A DNA stretch of 64,000 nucleotides. Origin: Bacillus massilinigeriensis. GTDB taxonomy: Bacteria > Bacillota > Bacilli > Bacillales > Cytobacillaceae. The notes beneath the pieces were generated by a model, which did not search any database, had not been told where the DNA came from, and saw nothing but the letters and a program-made list of their open reading frames with translations. Location: contig NZ_LT630004.1 of the NCBI RefSeq assembly GCF_900111815.1, positions 1,348,320 through 1,412,319 of the forward strand. Reading direction: 5' to 3'. Below are positions 45,104 to 54,656 of the stretch, piece by piece (position 1 is the first letter of the stretch; the number at the start of each line of letters is the position of its first letter). Both the position numbers and the translations under genes were made by a program.

Positions 45104-45994
45104 TTAATGGATATCTCGCTTTTTAAATCTTCCGCCACGTACTTCTGAAATGCTTGCAACCGCAAGAAAGGCAGAATTATCAATTTCTTCGATGATGGAT
45201 TTTAGCTTTGCCTCCTCTAAACGAGTTATAACACAGAAGATTACTTTTTTGTCGTCCCCTGTGTATGCGCCCTCACCTTTCAAGTAAGTTACTCCACGGC
45301 CAAGACGGGCAAGAATGGCATCTCCAACTTCCTGATGCTTATCACTGATAATCCAGGCAGACTTTGATTCATCTAATCCCATGATGACAATATCAATTGT
45401 CTTGAATGCAATAAAGTAGGCGATGAATGAATACATAGCTCTGTCCCATCCAAATACGAATCCAGCAACACTAAATATGAAAATATTGAAGAACATAATA
45501 AATTCACCGACAGAAAACGGCAGTTTTTTATTAGCAAGGATAGCCATTATTTCCGTTCCATCTAGAGATCCGCCATATCGAATAACAATACCTACGCCAG
45601 CGCCTAGAGTTATACCGCCAAAGACCGTTGCAAGCAGCAGGTCATCTGTTAATGACGGGAGATCGTGCAGCAAGGAAGTAGTGATGGAGAGGACAAGTAT
45701 CCCCAATAGTGTAGATAATGAAAAAGTTTTCCCTATTTGTTTATATCCAATAAAGAAGAATGGGATGTTTAATAGGAAGATGAAAATTCCGAGGCGAAAC
45801 CCTGTTAAATGAGAAAGGATGATGGAAATGCCAACAATTCCTCCGTCAAGAATTTTGTTGGGTACGAGGAATTCTTCGAGCCCGACACCCATCAAGACAG
45901 CGCCCAGCACAATGAAGAATATTCGGGTAGCGAGCTTGGTCTTTGGTAATCCTTTATGCTTTTTTTGCAGTGCCTGATCGTTCAGTGTGTTCAT
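45104..45994 (-). CDS. YitT family membrane protein (DUF2179)
   Basis: A 296-residue protein with five or six helices (for example IFFIVLGAVLMGVGLEEFLVP) and a C-terminal DUF2179 domain of about 80 residues (VGDAILARLGRGVTYLKGEG). The conserved GGSLDGTEI and LDGGIVGISI stretches are present. Function is unknown. The ATG at 45994 has AAGGAGG upstream; 18 further codons in frame are unsupported. Confidence 0.9.
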   Translation of the reverse strand: MNTLNDQALQKKHKGLPKTKLATRIFFIVLGAVLMGVGLEEFLVPNKILDGGIVGISIILSHLTGFRLGIFIFLLNIPFFFIGYKQIGKTFSLSTLLGILVLSITTSLLHDLPSLTDDLLLATVFGGITLGAGVGIVIRYGGSLDGTEIMAILANKKLPFSVGEFIMFFNIFIFSVAGFVFGWDRAMYSFIAYFIAFKTIDIVIMGLDESKSAWIISDKHQEVGDAILARLGRGVTYLKGEGAYTGDDKKVIFCVITRLEEAKLKSIIEEIDNSAFLAVASISEVRGGRFKKRDIH

Positions 45995-46143
45995 ATTTTT
46001 CCTCCTTCTAGTCATTTGCAATACGAGGCTATATATATATTTTAACATAATTAGCGTTATCTTTAAAAATTCACTAATCCTTGTATTGTCTAACAGCCTC
46101 AGCGGGTAAAGGAACAGTAAAACTGTGATAAAGGATGTTGTGC

Positions 46144-47292
46144 GTGAATCTATTACTAGCTACTGGACTATTTTTGTTAATCTTGTTTTTTGTAGGTATT
46201 ATTGGTACAAAAGTAATTAACCTCCCCGATATTTTGCTCTACATCATCCTCGGTCTCGTACTGTCCAATATATTTAATGATAATAAGGTAATTGAAACCG
46301 CTGGGGAAATGGGACTTGTGTTGTTGTTTTTTATACTTGGTATGGATTTTTCGGTTAACAGGCTAAAGAAAAATGGCAGGCGGGTCTGGAAAGCAGGGCT
46401 GCTCGACGTGCTTCTTGGCATCGGTGTTACCATGCTGATCTGCAAGCTGTTTGGGTTAGACTGGGTTTCCTCCCTGCTGATCGGCGGTATTGTTTATGCT
46501 ACAAGTTCCTCTATTACAGCAAAACTGTTGCAAGATAAAAACAGGACAGAGAATAAAGAATCGGAATTTCTCTTCCTTATTCTTATTTTCGAGGACTTGA
46601 TTGCTCCTATTCTTGTGACCGTCCTTATCGGTGTAACGGGAAAGGGCTTCTCACCGTACGATTTTGGGAGTCTTCTTCTTAAGGTAATCGTTATGGCTGC
46701 AATTGCTGTGCTTTTTGCTAAAATAGTAATGAAGAAGGCGGAACCAATTTTGAAAAATATCCGGAATGATGACATTTTTATTGTTCTTATCGCTGGTGTT
46801 GCCCTCTGTAATGCAGGGATTGCTGTTTTCTTTGGCTTATCGGAAGTGATTGGCGCATTTTTAGCTGGGCTCATGTTCTCAGAAACAAGCATGAAGGACA
46901 AAATCGAAAAAGTAGCAATGCCGCTGCGCAATGTCCTCTTACCCTTTTTCTTCTTGAACTTTGGGACCCACGTAAAGCTGACAGGGGAAATTCCATACCC
47001 AGTTCTTCTTGCCGTATTGGTTGGATGGAGTATCATTCATAAGGTAGCGGTAGGTTATTTCGGCGGAAGATGGTATGGTCTTTCGGGCTATCATTCATTA
47101 ACAGCCGGGTTATCTTTGACCCAACGCGGAGAATTTTCTGTTATTATTGCAGGACTTGCGGCGGGAGCTTTGAACGTTTTTGCAAGTATCTATATTTTAA
47201 TCATCACCATTATTGGTACCATTCTATTTCAGTTAGCGCCAAAGCTGAATAAATTGGTATACGACAAAAAGATCAGATTCAGGCAAACGTAG
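46144..47292 (+). CDS. CPA2-type cation:proton antiporter (KefB/GerN-like)
   Basis: A 382-residue membrane protein with about twelve helices. The early segment GTKVINLPDILLYIILGLVLSN and the later GLSLTQRGEFSVIIAGLA (the ARGE/QRGEF motif) are typical of CPA2 exchangers. It lacks the C-terminal TrkA/RCK domains. It likely exchanges Na+ or K+ for H+. GTG at 46144 is preferred because AAGGA lies 8 nt upstream; an ATG at 46135 is nearer to it. Confidence 0.87.
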   Translation: MNLLLATGLFLLILFFVGIIGTKVINLPDILLYIILGLVLSNIFNDNKVIETAGEMGLVLLFFILGMDFSVNRLKKNGRRVWKAGLLDVLLGIGVTMLICKLFGLDWVSSLLIGGIVYATSSSITAKLLQDKNRTENKESEFLFLILIFEDLIAPILVTVLIGVTGKGFSPYDFGSLLLKVIVMAAIAVLFAKIVMKKAEPILKNIRNDDIFIVLIAGVALCNAGIAVFFGLSEVIGAFLAGLMFSETSMKDKIEKVAMPLRNVLLPFFFLNFGTHVKLTGEIPYPVLLAVLVGWSIIHKVAVGYFGGRWYGLSGYHSLTAGLSLTQRGEFSVIIAGLAAGALNVFASIYILIITIIGTILFQLAPKLNKLVYDKKIRFRQT

Positions 47293-47448
47293 TGGGAGCA
47301 GGTATTGCAATTGCTTCTATTGATGTTAACGATCTGCTGCATCCTTTTGTCAACGTATGTGGCCGATAAGTTGTGTAGCATAATCGCATGATGCAAATTA
47401 ATGAATATCGTGGTCTGGAATGAACTGGAGAATAAGGTGGTTTTCAGA

Positions 47449-48264
47449 ATGCAAAGGACAAAAGAGTTAACGGAATATTTACTTGAGAATGCAGAAATAT
47501 TAACGGAGCAATGGTTAGATTTACGTGAAGAAAATCAATCGACATACGGCAAGGAAGCACCTATAGAGGTGGAAGAAGATATTAAGGAACAAAATATGAA
47601 ACTGATTCAAACTGTGGCCCATGCGCTGTTAGGGGAATCAGATTATAAAGAATGGGCATTTGAAACATCGACTAGGCGGGCGAAAATGAATACGCCGCTA
47701 GAAGAAGTGCTTCGAAGCTTTAAGCTTTTCAGAGAAACTTATTGGAGCTATATTGTGAAGTTTGCGATAGAAACCGGTGGGGATACAATTGAATTGGGCA
47801 ATTGGGGAGAGAGAATCAACTTTATATTTGACGATATTATTGAAGTGTTTTGTGCTCATTATCAAAAAGTCCACGAGGAAAACGTCAGAGCACAGAAGGA
47901 AATGATGCTTGAAATGAGCAGCCCAGTCATACCTGTCTATAGTAATGTTGGGATTCTTCCGCTTGTAGGAGATATTGATACGTACAGAGCAAAAATCATC
48001 AGAGAAAAAACATTGCTTCAAGTAAGCAATTTGAAACTTGAGCATTTAATTGTTGACTTGTCCGGGGTTCCGATTATTGACACGATGGTAGCACATGAAC
48101 TGTTTCAGATTATTAAGGCACTGTCCTTGTTGGGAGTGCAAGCCGCTATTACGGGTATAAGTCCTGCCATTGCTCAGACATCCGTTAATTTGGGATTAGA
48201 TTTCAGTGGTATTGCAACTTACTCCAGCCTGCAACAGGCATTGCTCTTCTATATTCGTACGTAA
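47449..48264 (+). CDS. RsbR-like STAS domain co-antagonist (stressosome component)
   Basis: A 271-residue protein matching RsbR paralogues in length. The N-terminal 140 residues form a globin-like sensor without visible heme ligands. The C-terminal STAS domain shows LSGVPIIDTMVAHELFQI and PAIAQTSVNLGL. The threonines in IDTMVA and IAQTS align with the phosphorylated Thr171 and Thr205 of RsbRA. It should join the stressosome that releases sigma-B. The ATG at 47449 has AGGTGG upstream; an ATG at 47401 lacks a ribosome binding site. Confidence 0.87.
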   Translation: MQRTKELTEYLLENAEILTEQWLDLREENQSTYGKEAPIEVEEDIKEQNMKLIQTVAHALLGESDYKEWAFETSTRRAKMNTPLEEVLRSFKLFRETYWSYIVKFAIETGGDTIELGNWGERINFIFDDIIEVFCAHYQKVHEENVRAQKEMMLEMSSPVIPVYSNVGILPLVGDIDTYRAKIIREKTLLQVSNLKLEHLIVDLSGVPIIDTMVAHELFQIIKALSLLGVQAAITGISPAIAQTSVNLGLDFSGIATYSSLQQALLFYIRT

Positions 48265-48310
48265 TAAAATAAGGTAGTGTTACTACTATCACAAGGAGTG
48301 TGGAAAATAG

Positions 48311-49132
48311 TTGAACAGCAAAAAGGCCGTAGTAGAATATTTAACCATCAATTCGCGACAGCTGGCGGCGCAATTGGTTGCAGATATTATAAATAGGCTG
48401 TATATGGAAATACCCCAGCGGGAAATCGAGCATTCCATTGATATGTATGAAGAATTTTTCGGATTTTTAGGCGGGCTTGTTGAGGGAAGTGAGGAAGCTC
48501 CCCCGGATGCACTCATTCAATGGAGCCGCAGCAATGGGGAACGAGAAGCATCACATGGGGGAAGGGTTTCAGAAATTTTAATTCGCTATCCTGATACTAG
48601 GATTGCTTTTTCTCGTCTATTGTCCAAGATTGGCAAGGACCATGGATTATCTGTGGAAGATATGATTTGGCTTGTTACAAGGGTGAATTATTTTCTTGAC
48701 TTGAGCTTGAATGAGACAGTGTTTGCATTTGAGCGCCTATCAGAAAAGCTTCTTCAGGAAACGAAAGAAGAAATTGATTCATTGTCTGCACCTGTGGTTC
48801 CTGTTCAAAAGGGGCTTGCAGTCCTTCCTTTGATTGGTAACCTTGATCATGAGAGAGCGACGCGTATTATGGAAACAGCTATTCCGAAGATTGCTAAGCA
48901 GAAGTATAACAGCCTTATTATTGACTTTTCAGGTATCGTAAATATCGATGCGACTATCGCGAAACATATTTCTGATTTTAATAATATTCTTAGATTGCTT
49001 GGTATTGAATGCATAGCGACAGGCATCCGTCCTGAGATGGCAATCTCCGCTATCGATGCAGGAATCAAGTTTTCCGGAATGAAAACATTTGCGAATGTAA
49101 GACAAGCAGTAGATAGTTATTCACAACGGTAA
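48311..49132 (+). CDS. RsbR-like STAS domain protein, second copy (RsbRD-like)
   Basis: A 273-residue protein with a divergent sensor half and a C-terminal STAS domain (LIIDFSGIVNIDATIAKHISDF). The first phospho-threonine position is kept (IDATIAK), but the second is replaced by Ser (MAISAIDAG). It starts at TTG (48311), with AAGGAG 12 nt upstream. It follows the first rsbR-like gene by 46 nt and is probably co-transcribed with it. Confidence 0.85.
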   Translation: MNSKKAVVEYLTINSRQLAAQLVADIINRLYMEIPQREIEHSIDMYEEFFGFLGGLVEGSEEAPPDALIQWSRSNGEREASHGGRVSEILIRYPDTRIAFSRLLSKIGKDHGLSVEDMIWLVTRVNYFLDLSLNETVFAFERLSEKLLQETKEEIDSLSAPVVPVQKGLAVLPLIGNLDHERATRIMETAIPKIAKQKYNSLIIDFSGIVNIDATIAKHISDFNNILRLLGIECIATGIRPEMAISAIDAGIKFSGMKTFANVRQAVDSYSQR

Positions 49133-49304
49133 CGAGCCCTCTTTTTGAGTGCCTTCTCTTTTAAGCATTTCTCATCAAAGAGATGAACTAAAGAAAGTCC
49201 AAAATAGCAATTACTTAGAACCATAAGGACTGTAGACATACCCGATGAAAACTGGTTATGGCTGCAGTCTTTATTATTTGCTTCCCGAGAGCAGGGGGTA
49301 CTTT

Positions 49305-49751
49305 CTAGCCAATATGATGGTGGCTCTCCGCTGAAATGATAGTCGTTTTTTTGTAGCCTGATGCCAGAATGCCGTGAAGGCGGGAAGGAGTGGTATCTGC
49401 TTTTACAACATATTTACCTTCCAGTGCAATTGCTTTTACGTCGGATATGTGAACCATTTTTACGTCTTTGCCAATCCGGGTGGCAGATGGGGAGGAGTGC
49501 GTGACATTGATATTTTTAGGCGTGATAAAATCAGCATGATGATTACCGCCAAATACTTTAATATCATTTCCAGCATGCTTGAAGGCTCTAATGGAAATAT
49601 TTTTAAGTAGTACATTTCTTGCTTTATACTGAAGTGCAATAATTGGATTCCCCTTATAATCATATTCAGGATCACCAATGAGAAGAAATTTCTCCTCTGT
49701 ATAGCGTATGATTAGTTCTTTGTTTTTTTTGTGGATTATGTTTGAAATCAA
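49305..49751 (-). CDS. Hypothetical protein (148 aa), possibly frameshifted at its start
   Basis: An unrecognised beta-rich protein: KFLLIGDPEYDYKGNP, GGNHHADFITPKNI and a C-terminal SAESHHHIG are its most distinctive stretches. The TTG start at 49751 has only AAAGGA at 10 nt. An ATG at 49761 with GGGAGGG 8 nt upstream reads a different frame (MSKLDFKHNPQKK) for 29 codons. An A8 tract lies where the two frames could join. A one-base indel there would make one longer gene. Confidence 0.55.
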   Translation of the reverse strand: MISNIIHKKNKELIIRYTEEKFLLIGDPEYDYKGNPIIALQYKARNVLLKNISIRAFKHAGNDIKVFGGNHHADFITPKNINVTHSSPSATRIGKDVKMVHISDVKAIALEGKYVVKADTTPSRLHGILASGYKKTTIISAESHHHIG

Positions 49752-49803
49752 GTTTTGACATTCCTTTGTCCCTCCCTAATATTATCAATTCCCTCTATAA
49801 ATC

Positions 49804-49831
49804 TTGAATAATCCAGCTGGTACATTATACT
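49804..49831 (+). promoter_or_regulatory. Probable sigma-A promoter of the thi operon
   Basis: TTGAAT-N16-TATACT, about 45 nt before the TPP riboswitch. Confidence 0.6.
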
Positions 49832-49875
49832 TTACAGAATGCTGTTTGCGGGATATGATGGAAAAAAACTTTACC

Positions 49876-50020
49876 ACTACTAGGGGTGCCTCCGATCGAG
49901 GCTGAGAGGAAAACAAAAGGTTTTCTAACCCTTTGGACCTGATCTGGATCATACCAGCGTAGGAAAGTAGCTGCATTTTCGCTATTATGCCGGGTCCAGT
50001 ATGGATTCCGGCTTTATTAT
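49876..50020 (+). ncRNA. TPP riboswitch (THI element) with terminator
   Basis: The aptamer (to about 49972) contains the diagnostic segments TAGGGGTGCC, GGCTGAGAGG, ACCCTTTGGACCTGATCTGG and CATACCAGCGTAGGAAAG. The expression platform is a hairpin GCCGG-TCCA / TGGA-CCGGC (49989-50012) followed by TTTATTATTTT, so TPP should cause early termination. Confidence 0.95.
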
Positions 50021-50074
50021 TTTATCAAAAACGCTATGATCTGTCGGTGGGAAAGTGGAATGGAGAGGAAAAGG

Positions 50075-50893
50075 ATGGATAAGGAAAAATGGCCATTAGT
50101 TATTGGGAAAATTAGAACAATGAAACCGCTTGTGTACAATATCACCAATAACGTTGTATCTAATTTCACTGCTAATGGTTTACTCGCGATAGGTGCTTCT
50201 CCTGTAATGGCAATAGCGCCACAAGAAGCTGCATGTATGGCTTCAAAAGCAAATGCTTTGGTATTAAACATTGGTACATTGGATGAAAGGCTAATTGAAG
50301 CAATGCTCCTTGCTGGGAAATCCGCCAATGAACATGGAATCCCGGTTGTGCTTGATCCTGTCGGTATTGGTGCTACTTCCTACAGAACAGAAACTGTCCG
50401 AATGCTCTTAAGAGAATTGAAAGTTGATATTATTAGAGGAAATGCTGCAGAAATAGGTACGATTGCAGGAAATATTTATAAAATGAAAGGAGTAGACTCA
50501 ACCATTGATACTGAAGGGTTCCTTGAAGTCGCAACGGAGGTAGCTTCTAAGTATGAATCAGTAGTTGTTGTGACGGGAAAGAGGGATATTATTGCTGATT
50601 CTGTTGGAGATAAAATCTTCATTAGCAATGGACACGCCATGATGACAAAGGTAACTGGCACCGGCTGCCTTTTATCGGCCGTTATTGGTGCAGCTGCTTC
50701 AGTGGAGAAAGACTATGCTAGTGCCGCAACCGCTGCGCTTACGTACTACAATATCGCTGGGGAAAAAGCTGCACGGAAAGCAGGGAAGCATGGAACAGGA
50801 AGTTTCCAAGTTGAGTTTATTAATGAACTTTCGAACTTATCTCATATACATTGGATTCATGAAGCGATGGCAGAGGAAGTGATTCAGTCGTGA
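50075..50893 (+). CDS. thiM: Hydroxyethylthiazole kinase
   Basis: A 272-residue ribokinase-like enzyme that phosphorylates the thiazole alcohol for thiamine salvage. It opens KPLVYNITNNVVSNFTANGL and has GASPVMA, the core DPVGIGAT and the catalytic GTGCLLSAVIGA. The ATG at 50075 follows GGAGAGG at 6 nt. The stop overlaps the GTG of thiD. Controlled by the TPP riboswitch. Confidence 0.96.
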   Translation: MDKEKWPLVIGKIRTMKPLVYNITNNVVSNFTANGLLAIGASPVMAIAPQEAACMASKANALVLNIGTLDERLIEAMLLAGKSANEHGIPVVLDPVGIGATSYRTETVRMLLRELKVDIIRGNAAEIGTIAGNIYKMKGVDSTIDTEGFLEVATEVASKYESVVVVTGKRDIIADSVGDKIFISNGHAMMTKVTGTGCLLSAVIGAAASVEKDYASAATAALTYYNIAGEKAARKAGKHGTGSFQVEFINELSNLSHIHWIHEAMAEEVIQS

Positions 50894-51711
50894 AGGTTGC
50901 TAAAGCATTGACTATTGCTGGTTCTGACAGTGGCGGAGGTGCAGGGATTCAGGCAGATCTCAAAACTTTTCAAGAAATGAAAGTATTTGGGACCTCTGTT
51001 TTAACAGCAGTAACTGCCCAAAATACTTTAGGAGTGAAAGATATCCAGCCAATTACCCCAGAAATGGTTATATCACAGATAGATTGTGTTGGGGAAGACA
51101 TCGGAACAGACAGTGTCAAAACGGGGATGCTCTTTAGCGCAGAAATCATTGAAGCAGTCTCCAACAGAATGAATCATTATGGCTGGCGTCCAGTAGTGGA
51201 TCCGGTCATGATAGCAAAGGGAGGTGCGCCATTACTGCAAAAGGAGGCAATTAGGGCGCTAAAGGAATATTTACTTCCGCTCGCACTTGTCATCACACCA
51301 AATGTTCCGGAAGCAGAAGCTCTTACGGGTATTCGAATTTCTGCAGAAAAGGATAAACGAAAAGCTGCTATGCTGCTTCATTCTCTTGGGTCAGAAATTG
51401 TTGTAATCAAAGGTGGCCATGATCCTGTTGCAAGTCATTACGCAGAGGATTTATTTTTTGATGGAAACGAATTTCATTCTTTTAAAAGCAAAAGGATGTT
51501 TACAAAAAATACACATGGCACCGGATGTACATTTTCGGCTGCAATTACAGCTGGAATTGCAAATGGCTTAACTCCATACGAAGCGGTGAAAACTGCTAAG
51601 ATGTTTATCCAGTGTGCAATTGAAAATCAACTGGAAATAGGAAATGGACACGGCCCTACGAATCACTTTGCCTACAACAGGACAGGGGGAAGTTTAAGGG
51701 ATGAAACTTAA
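50890..51711 (+). CDS. thiD: Hydroxymethylpyrimidine (phosphomethylpyrimidine) kinase
   Basis: A 273-residue kinase making HMP-PP. It opens with TIAGSDSGGGAGIQADLKTF, then VVDPVMIAKGG and the catalytic GTGCTFSAAITAGIA. The start is GTG within GTGA, which overlaps the thiM stop. The last 11 nt overlap thiE. Confidence 0.95.
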   Translation: MKVAKALTIAGSDSGGGAGIQADLKTFQEMKVFGTSVLTAVTAQNTLGVKDIQPITPEMVISQIDCVGEDIGTDSVKTGMLFSAEIIEAVSNRMNHYGWRPVVDPVMIAKGGAPLLQKEAIRALKEYLLPLALVITPNVPEAEALTGIRISAEKDKRKAAMLLHSLGSEIVVIKGGHDPVASHYAEDLFFDGNEFHSFKSKRMFTKNTHGTGCTFSAAITAGIANGLTPYEAVKTAKMFIQCAIENQLEIGNGHGPTNHFAYNRTGGSLRDET

Positions 51712-52345
51712 TTTGCGTGAACACCTTCGTCTCTACTTCATTATGGGAAGTAACAATACGGAAATGGAACCAGAGAAGGTTTTAAAGCAAGCAATCGATG
51801 GCGGAATTACTATGTTCCAGTTCCGGGAAAAAGGGGATGGAAGCCTTGTTGGGAACGAGAAAAAAAAATTGGCTAAGCTGCTGATGCATATTTGCCGTGA
51901 GAATAGGATTCCGTTCATTGTTAATGATGATATCGAACTTGCTTTGGAATTGGATGCTGATGGGATCCATATTGGCCAAGATGACTTCCCAGCAAATGAA
52001 GCAAGGAGAATGCTTGGCAATAAAATACTAGGAGTATCGGTTCACACATTAGACGAAGCAAATCAGGCTATTGAAGCAGGCACAGATTATTTTGGTGTTG
52101 GACCGATATATGGTACGTCTACCAAAACGGATGCTTTGCCGCCTGCTGGAGTAGGATTCATAAAGGAGTTAAGATCACAAGGGATTGATCTTCCAATCGT
52201 AGGGATTGGAGGGATTGATTCGAACAATGCTGCGGCAGTAATCGAGGCGGGAGCCGATGGCGTCTCTATTATTTCAGCCATATCAACGAAAAAAAATCCG
52301 GAGGAAGCAGCCCAACGGATTTTAAATGAAATGAACTCTAATTAA
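51701..52345 (+). CDS. thiE: Thiamine-phosphate synthase
   Basis: A 214-residue TIM-barrel enzyme that couples HMP-PP with thiazole phosphate. Visible motifs are FQFREKG, IPFIVNDDIELALELDADG followed by HIGQDD, GVSVHTLDEA, and VGPIYGTSTKTDA. This completes the salvage trio thiM-thiD-thiE; no thiC or thiG is present here. Confidence 0.96.
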   Translation: MKLNLREHLRLYFIMGSNNTEMEPEKVLKQAIDGGITMFQFREKGDGSLVGNEKKKLAKLLMHICRENRIPFIVNDDIELALELDADGIHIGQDDFPANEARRMLGNKILGVSVHTLDEANQAIEAGTDYFGVGPIYGTSTKTDALPPAGVGFIKELRSQGIDLPIVGIGGIDSNNAAAVIEAGADGVSIISAISTKKNPEEAAQRILNEMNSN

Positions 52346-52349
52346 AGAT

Positions 52350-52394
52350 AACACTATAAGGGACTCTTCATACGGAAGTGTCCCTTATAGTGTT
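52350..52394 (+). terminator. Terminator of the thi operon
   Basis: Perfect stem ACACTATAAGGGAC / GTCCCTTATAGTGT with a 15-nt loop. Confidence 0.85.
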
Positions 52395-52507
52395 TGATAC
52401 ATACAGATAAATGTGTCATGTAATGAATCAATGCGAGTTTGCTCTTATTAAGAAATGATGGTGAGCCAATCAAGGACCCCATTATTATTTAATAACGCTC
52501 CATGTAA

Positions 52508-53725
52508 TCAAAATGGAGAGCTTTGGACGTCTCTCGTTTTTTTCTCTTCCAGTGAATTTGTGAATCGAAAAAGAAGAAAACTTAAGATAAACATTACTAT
52601 TACGGGCAACTGTACAGCCATACTAACGGTTTTTTCTCCAAACAGTCCTAACAAGAATGTTATGCTGATAAGCATGATACTAATAATGACAGCGAAAAAG
52701 TTTGAAAAACGCGCCATTAAAGTCGCTGGAATTGATTCTTGGTATAATGTCATGATCCCAGAATTGGCAACCGCTTGAGCAACTCCGAGAACGGTAAAGG
52801 ACGTTAGTGCCGTTTGAAAATTAGGGCTGTAAGCATACCCTGCAAAACCAATAGTGGAAAAAAGCATTCCAACTCCAACCATTGTTTTGGCCGAGATCCA
52901 TTTAGAGAGGATGGAAGCGAGTAGAGAACCAGCGAAGTAGCCGATTCCGCAAAAACTTACGAGCAAACTGTACTGTGTTGCGTTTAGCCCTAAGACTTCT
53001 TTTGAATAAACCCATTCAAGGGAATCTAACGCCATCCCCATTACAATCAATGTTTGGAAGGTTATATATACTTTTACAAAATCATTTTTTTCTTTTGTCA
53101 ACCCTACGACTGACTTTCGGTCTGCATTCCAAGTTTTCCAAAAAGGGATTCTCGATGTTGCAACAGAATTTTCCTCTTTAAACGGGAGGAAAATGAGCAG
53201 AATCGCAGAAAGGATGAAGGAAGCTCCATTGATTAAGACAACGCCCGTTGGAGAGAAGATGGGCAGCAATAATCCTGCAACGGCTGGCCCAATTACCAAT
53301 CCCCCTGATTGCGCAGCTTGAAAGATGCCGTTAAACGCACCCCTCTGCTGTGCAGGAAGGAATTTCGCGATATAAGCCTGTGAGGCAGGAGTAAAAAAGG
53401 AGCTGCAAACATGCACAAAAAAGATGATGAGAAGTATAAAGCCGATGTTTTGCTGGAAAGCTAGGACGAACATCAATAGTCCACGGATAATATCCGTTAC
53501 AATCATAATGGTTTTCTTAGGAAACCGATCAATGAAGCCACCAGTCCAGGGTTTAATGACAATACCAGCGATTGGACCAAGAATCCAAAGGGTTGCCACG
53601 CTGATCGCTGAACCTGTCAGTTTATAAATAAATACATTGATGGCAATGAGATACATGAAATCTCCTGCAGATGAAATGCCGACGCCAAGCAGCAATGGTA
53701 TGAATCGCTTTTCTATAAATTTCAA
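52508..53725 (-). CDS. MFS transporter (MFS_3-like exporter)
   Basis: A 405-residue permease with twelve predicted helices. It starts MKFIEKRFIPLLLGVGISSAG. The loop between helices 2 and 3 reads GGFIDRFPKKTIMIVTDIIRG, the MFS motif A region. The domain resembles enterobactin/macrolide exporters of the MFS_3 group. GGGGAGG precedes the ATG. Its substrate is unknown and no regulator is adjacent. Confidence 0.87.
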   Translation of the reverse strand: MKFIEKRFIPLLLGVGISSAGDFMYLIAINVFIYKLTGSAISVATLWILGPIAGIVIKPWTGGFIDRFPKKTIMIVTDIIRGLLMFVLAFQQNIGFILLIIFFVHVCSSFFTPASQAYIAKFLPAQQRGAFNGIFQAAQSGGLVIGPAVAGLLLPIFSPTGVVLINGASFILSAILLIFLPFKEENSVATSRIPFWKTWNADRKSVVGLTKEKNDFVKVYITFQTLIVMGMALDSLEWVYSKEVLGLNATQYSLLVSFCGIGYFAGSLLASILSKWISAKTMVGVGMLFSTIGFAGYAYSPNFQTALTSFTVLGVAQAVANSGIMTLYQESIPATLMARFSNFFAVIISIMLISITFLLGLFGEKTVSMAVQLPVIVMFILSFLLFRFTNSLEEKKTRDVQSSPF

Positions 53726-54048
53726 TCAAAGATTCCTCCCCAGGGATCATGTATGTACAGGACATAATTATTGTTTTTTAAATGAAATAGTTCATCCAAT
53801 TTTTAGTATAGTCTAAAAATTTAATTTTTCAATATTATTTTAAAAAAGGTTGCAAACCCGTGCATTAGTCTTATTTTTCAGGTTGCAGAAATAGTCAGGA
53901 AGCATCATAATTAAGGATGCTGAGATGGAATAACCTGTTTTTTCTTCTGTTTGGTGATTTTTTTCGACATATTTCTTCAATATACCCCCAAAAAAAGAAG
54001 GATAGGACGAATCTTATTTTGTAGCAGTAATATATACGGAGGCAACAT
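53726..54048. other. Intergenic region with no visible gene
   Basis: AT-rich divergent region. A TATACT on the minus strand near 53807 may be the -10 of the MFS gene. No repeat or structured RNA was recognised. Confidence 0.5.
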
Positions 54049-54528
54049 ATGAGTTATGATCATGTAGGGCAAAAAGAAAAAGGGTATAGCGCTGGTTTTT
54101 TTGGTGCATTGAAAGGAAAGGGAATCAAGCAGTCAATTAAAGATTCCTTTCAGCAAAAAAGAGAGAATTATTTGGAGAAAAAGGCTGATTTCACAGATTT
54201 CATACTTAAAAAAATGCATACATACAAAAAGGTGGATGGCCTTTTCTTGTGGGAAGTTGACCGAAAACTCAACAGCCTTGCGAAAAAAGGATTCAAGCAA
54301 AAAGACTTAGTAAATGGAATTATTACAATCGTGCTTTCACGGAAAGAGACAAACCAGCTTGCAACTGATGAGGAAAAAGCAAGGATAGAAACTACTATCC
54401 AAGAGCTGGAAGGTTTGGAAAATTTAAAGCTTCTGCAGTTTTATCGTTATCAACTAGCGTATTGTGAAAAGAAGTTTTATGATGGTCAAGTTACACGGTG
54501 GATTGAATTGAAAGTTACGAACTTATAG
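54049..54528 (+). CDS. Hypothetical helical protein (159 aa)
   Basis: A basic, soluble, predicted helical protein starting MSYDHVGQKEKGYSAGFFG. Lys-rich stretches (KDSFQQKRENYLEKKADF) and a DGLFLWEVDRKLNSLAKK segment are its clearest features. GGAGGCAACAT precedes the ATG and a terminator follows, so it is a single-gene unit. No family is recognised and no membrane helix is seen. Confidence 0.7.
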   Translation: MSYDHVGQKEKGYSAGFFGALKGKGIKQSIKDSFQQKRENYLEKKADFTDFILKKMHTYKKVDGLFLWEVDRKLNSLAKKGFKQKDLVNGIITIVLSRKETNQLATDEEKARIETTIQELEGLENLKLLQFYRYQLAYCEKKFYDGQVTRWIELKVTNL

Positions 54529-54530
54529 AG

Positions 54531-54560
54531 AACACGCCGATTATATGCGTGTTTTTTTGT
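54531..54560 (+). terminator. Terminator of the 159-aa gene
   Basis: AACACGC / GCGTGTT stem with a 9-nt loop and a run of seven T. Confidence 0.82.
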
Positions 54561-54656
54561 TTGAATTATTTCATTCTGAATATTGCATTGGATATATGGG
54601 TATAATACTTCTGCAAGACAAATTGCAATTTTAATTAATGCTAGGAGGCAACAAAA

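Noticed and set aside
45423-45812. Long antisense open frame (129 codons) inside the YitT gene
   Set aside because: Antisense to a well-supported gene, with composition that mirrors it.
46494-47036. Antisense open frame of 180 codons inside the antiporter gene
   Set aside because: Explained by codon bias of the real gene on the plus strand; product is Arg/Lys/Ser-rich with no family.
47311-47391. Hydrophobic 26-codon ORF starting TTG before the first rsbR-like gene
   Set aside because: Weak ribosome binding site and TTG start; hydrophobic short frames are common by chance in AT-rich DNA.
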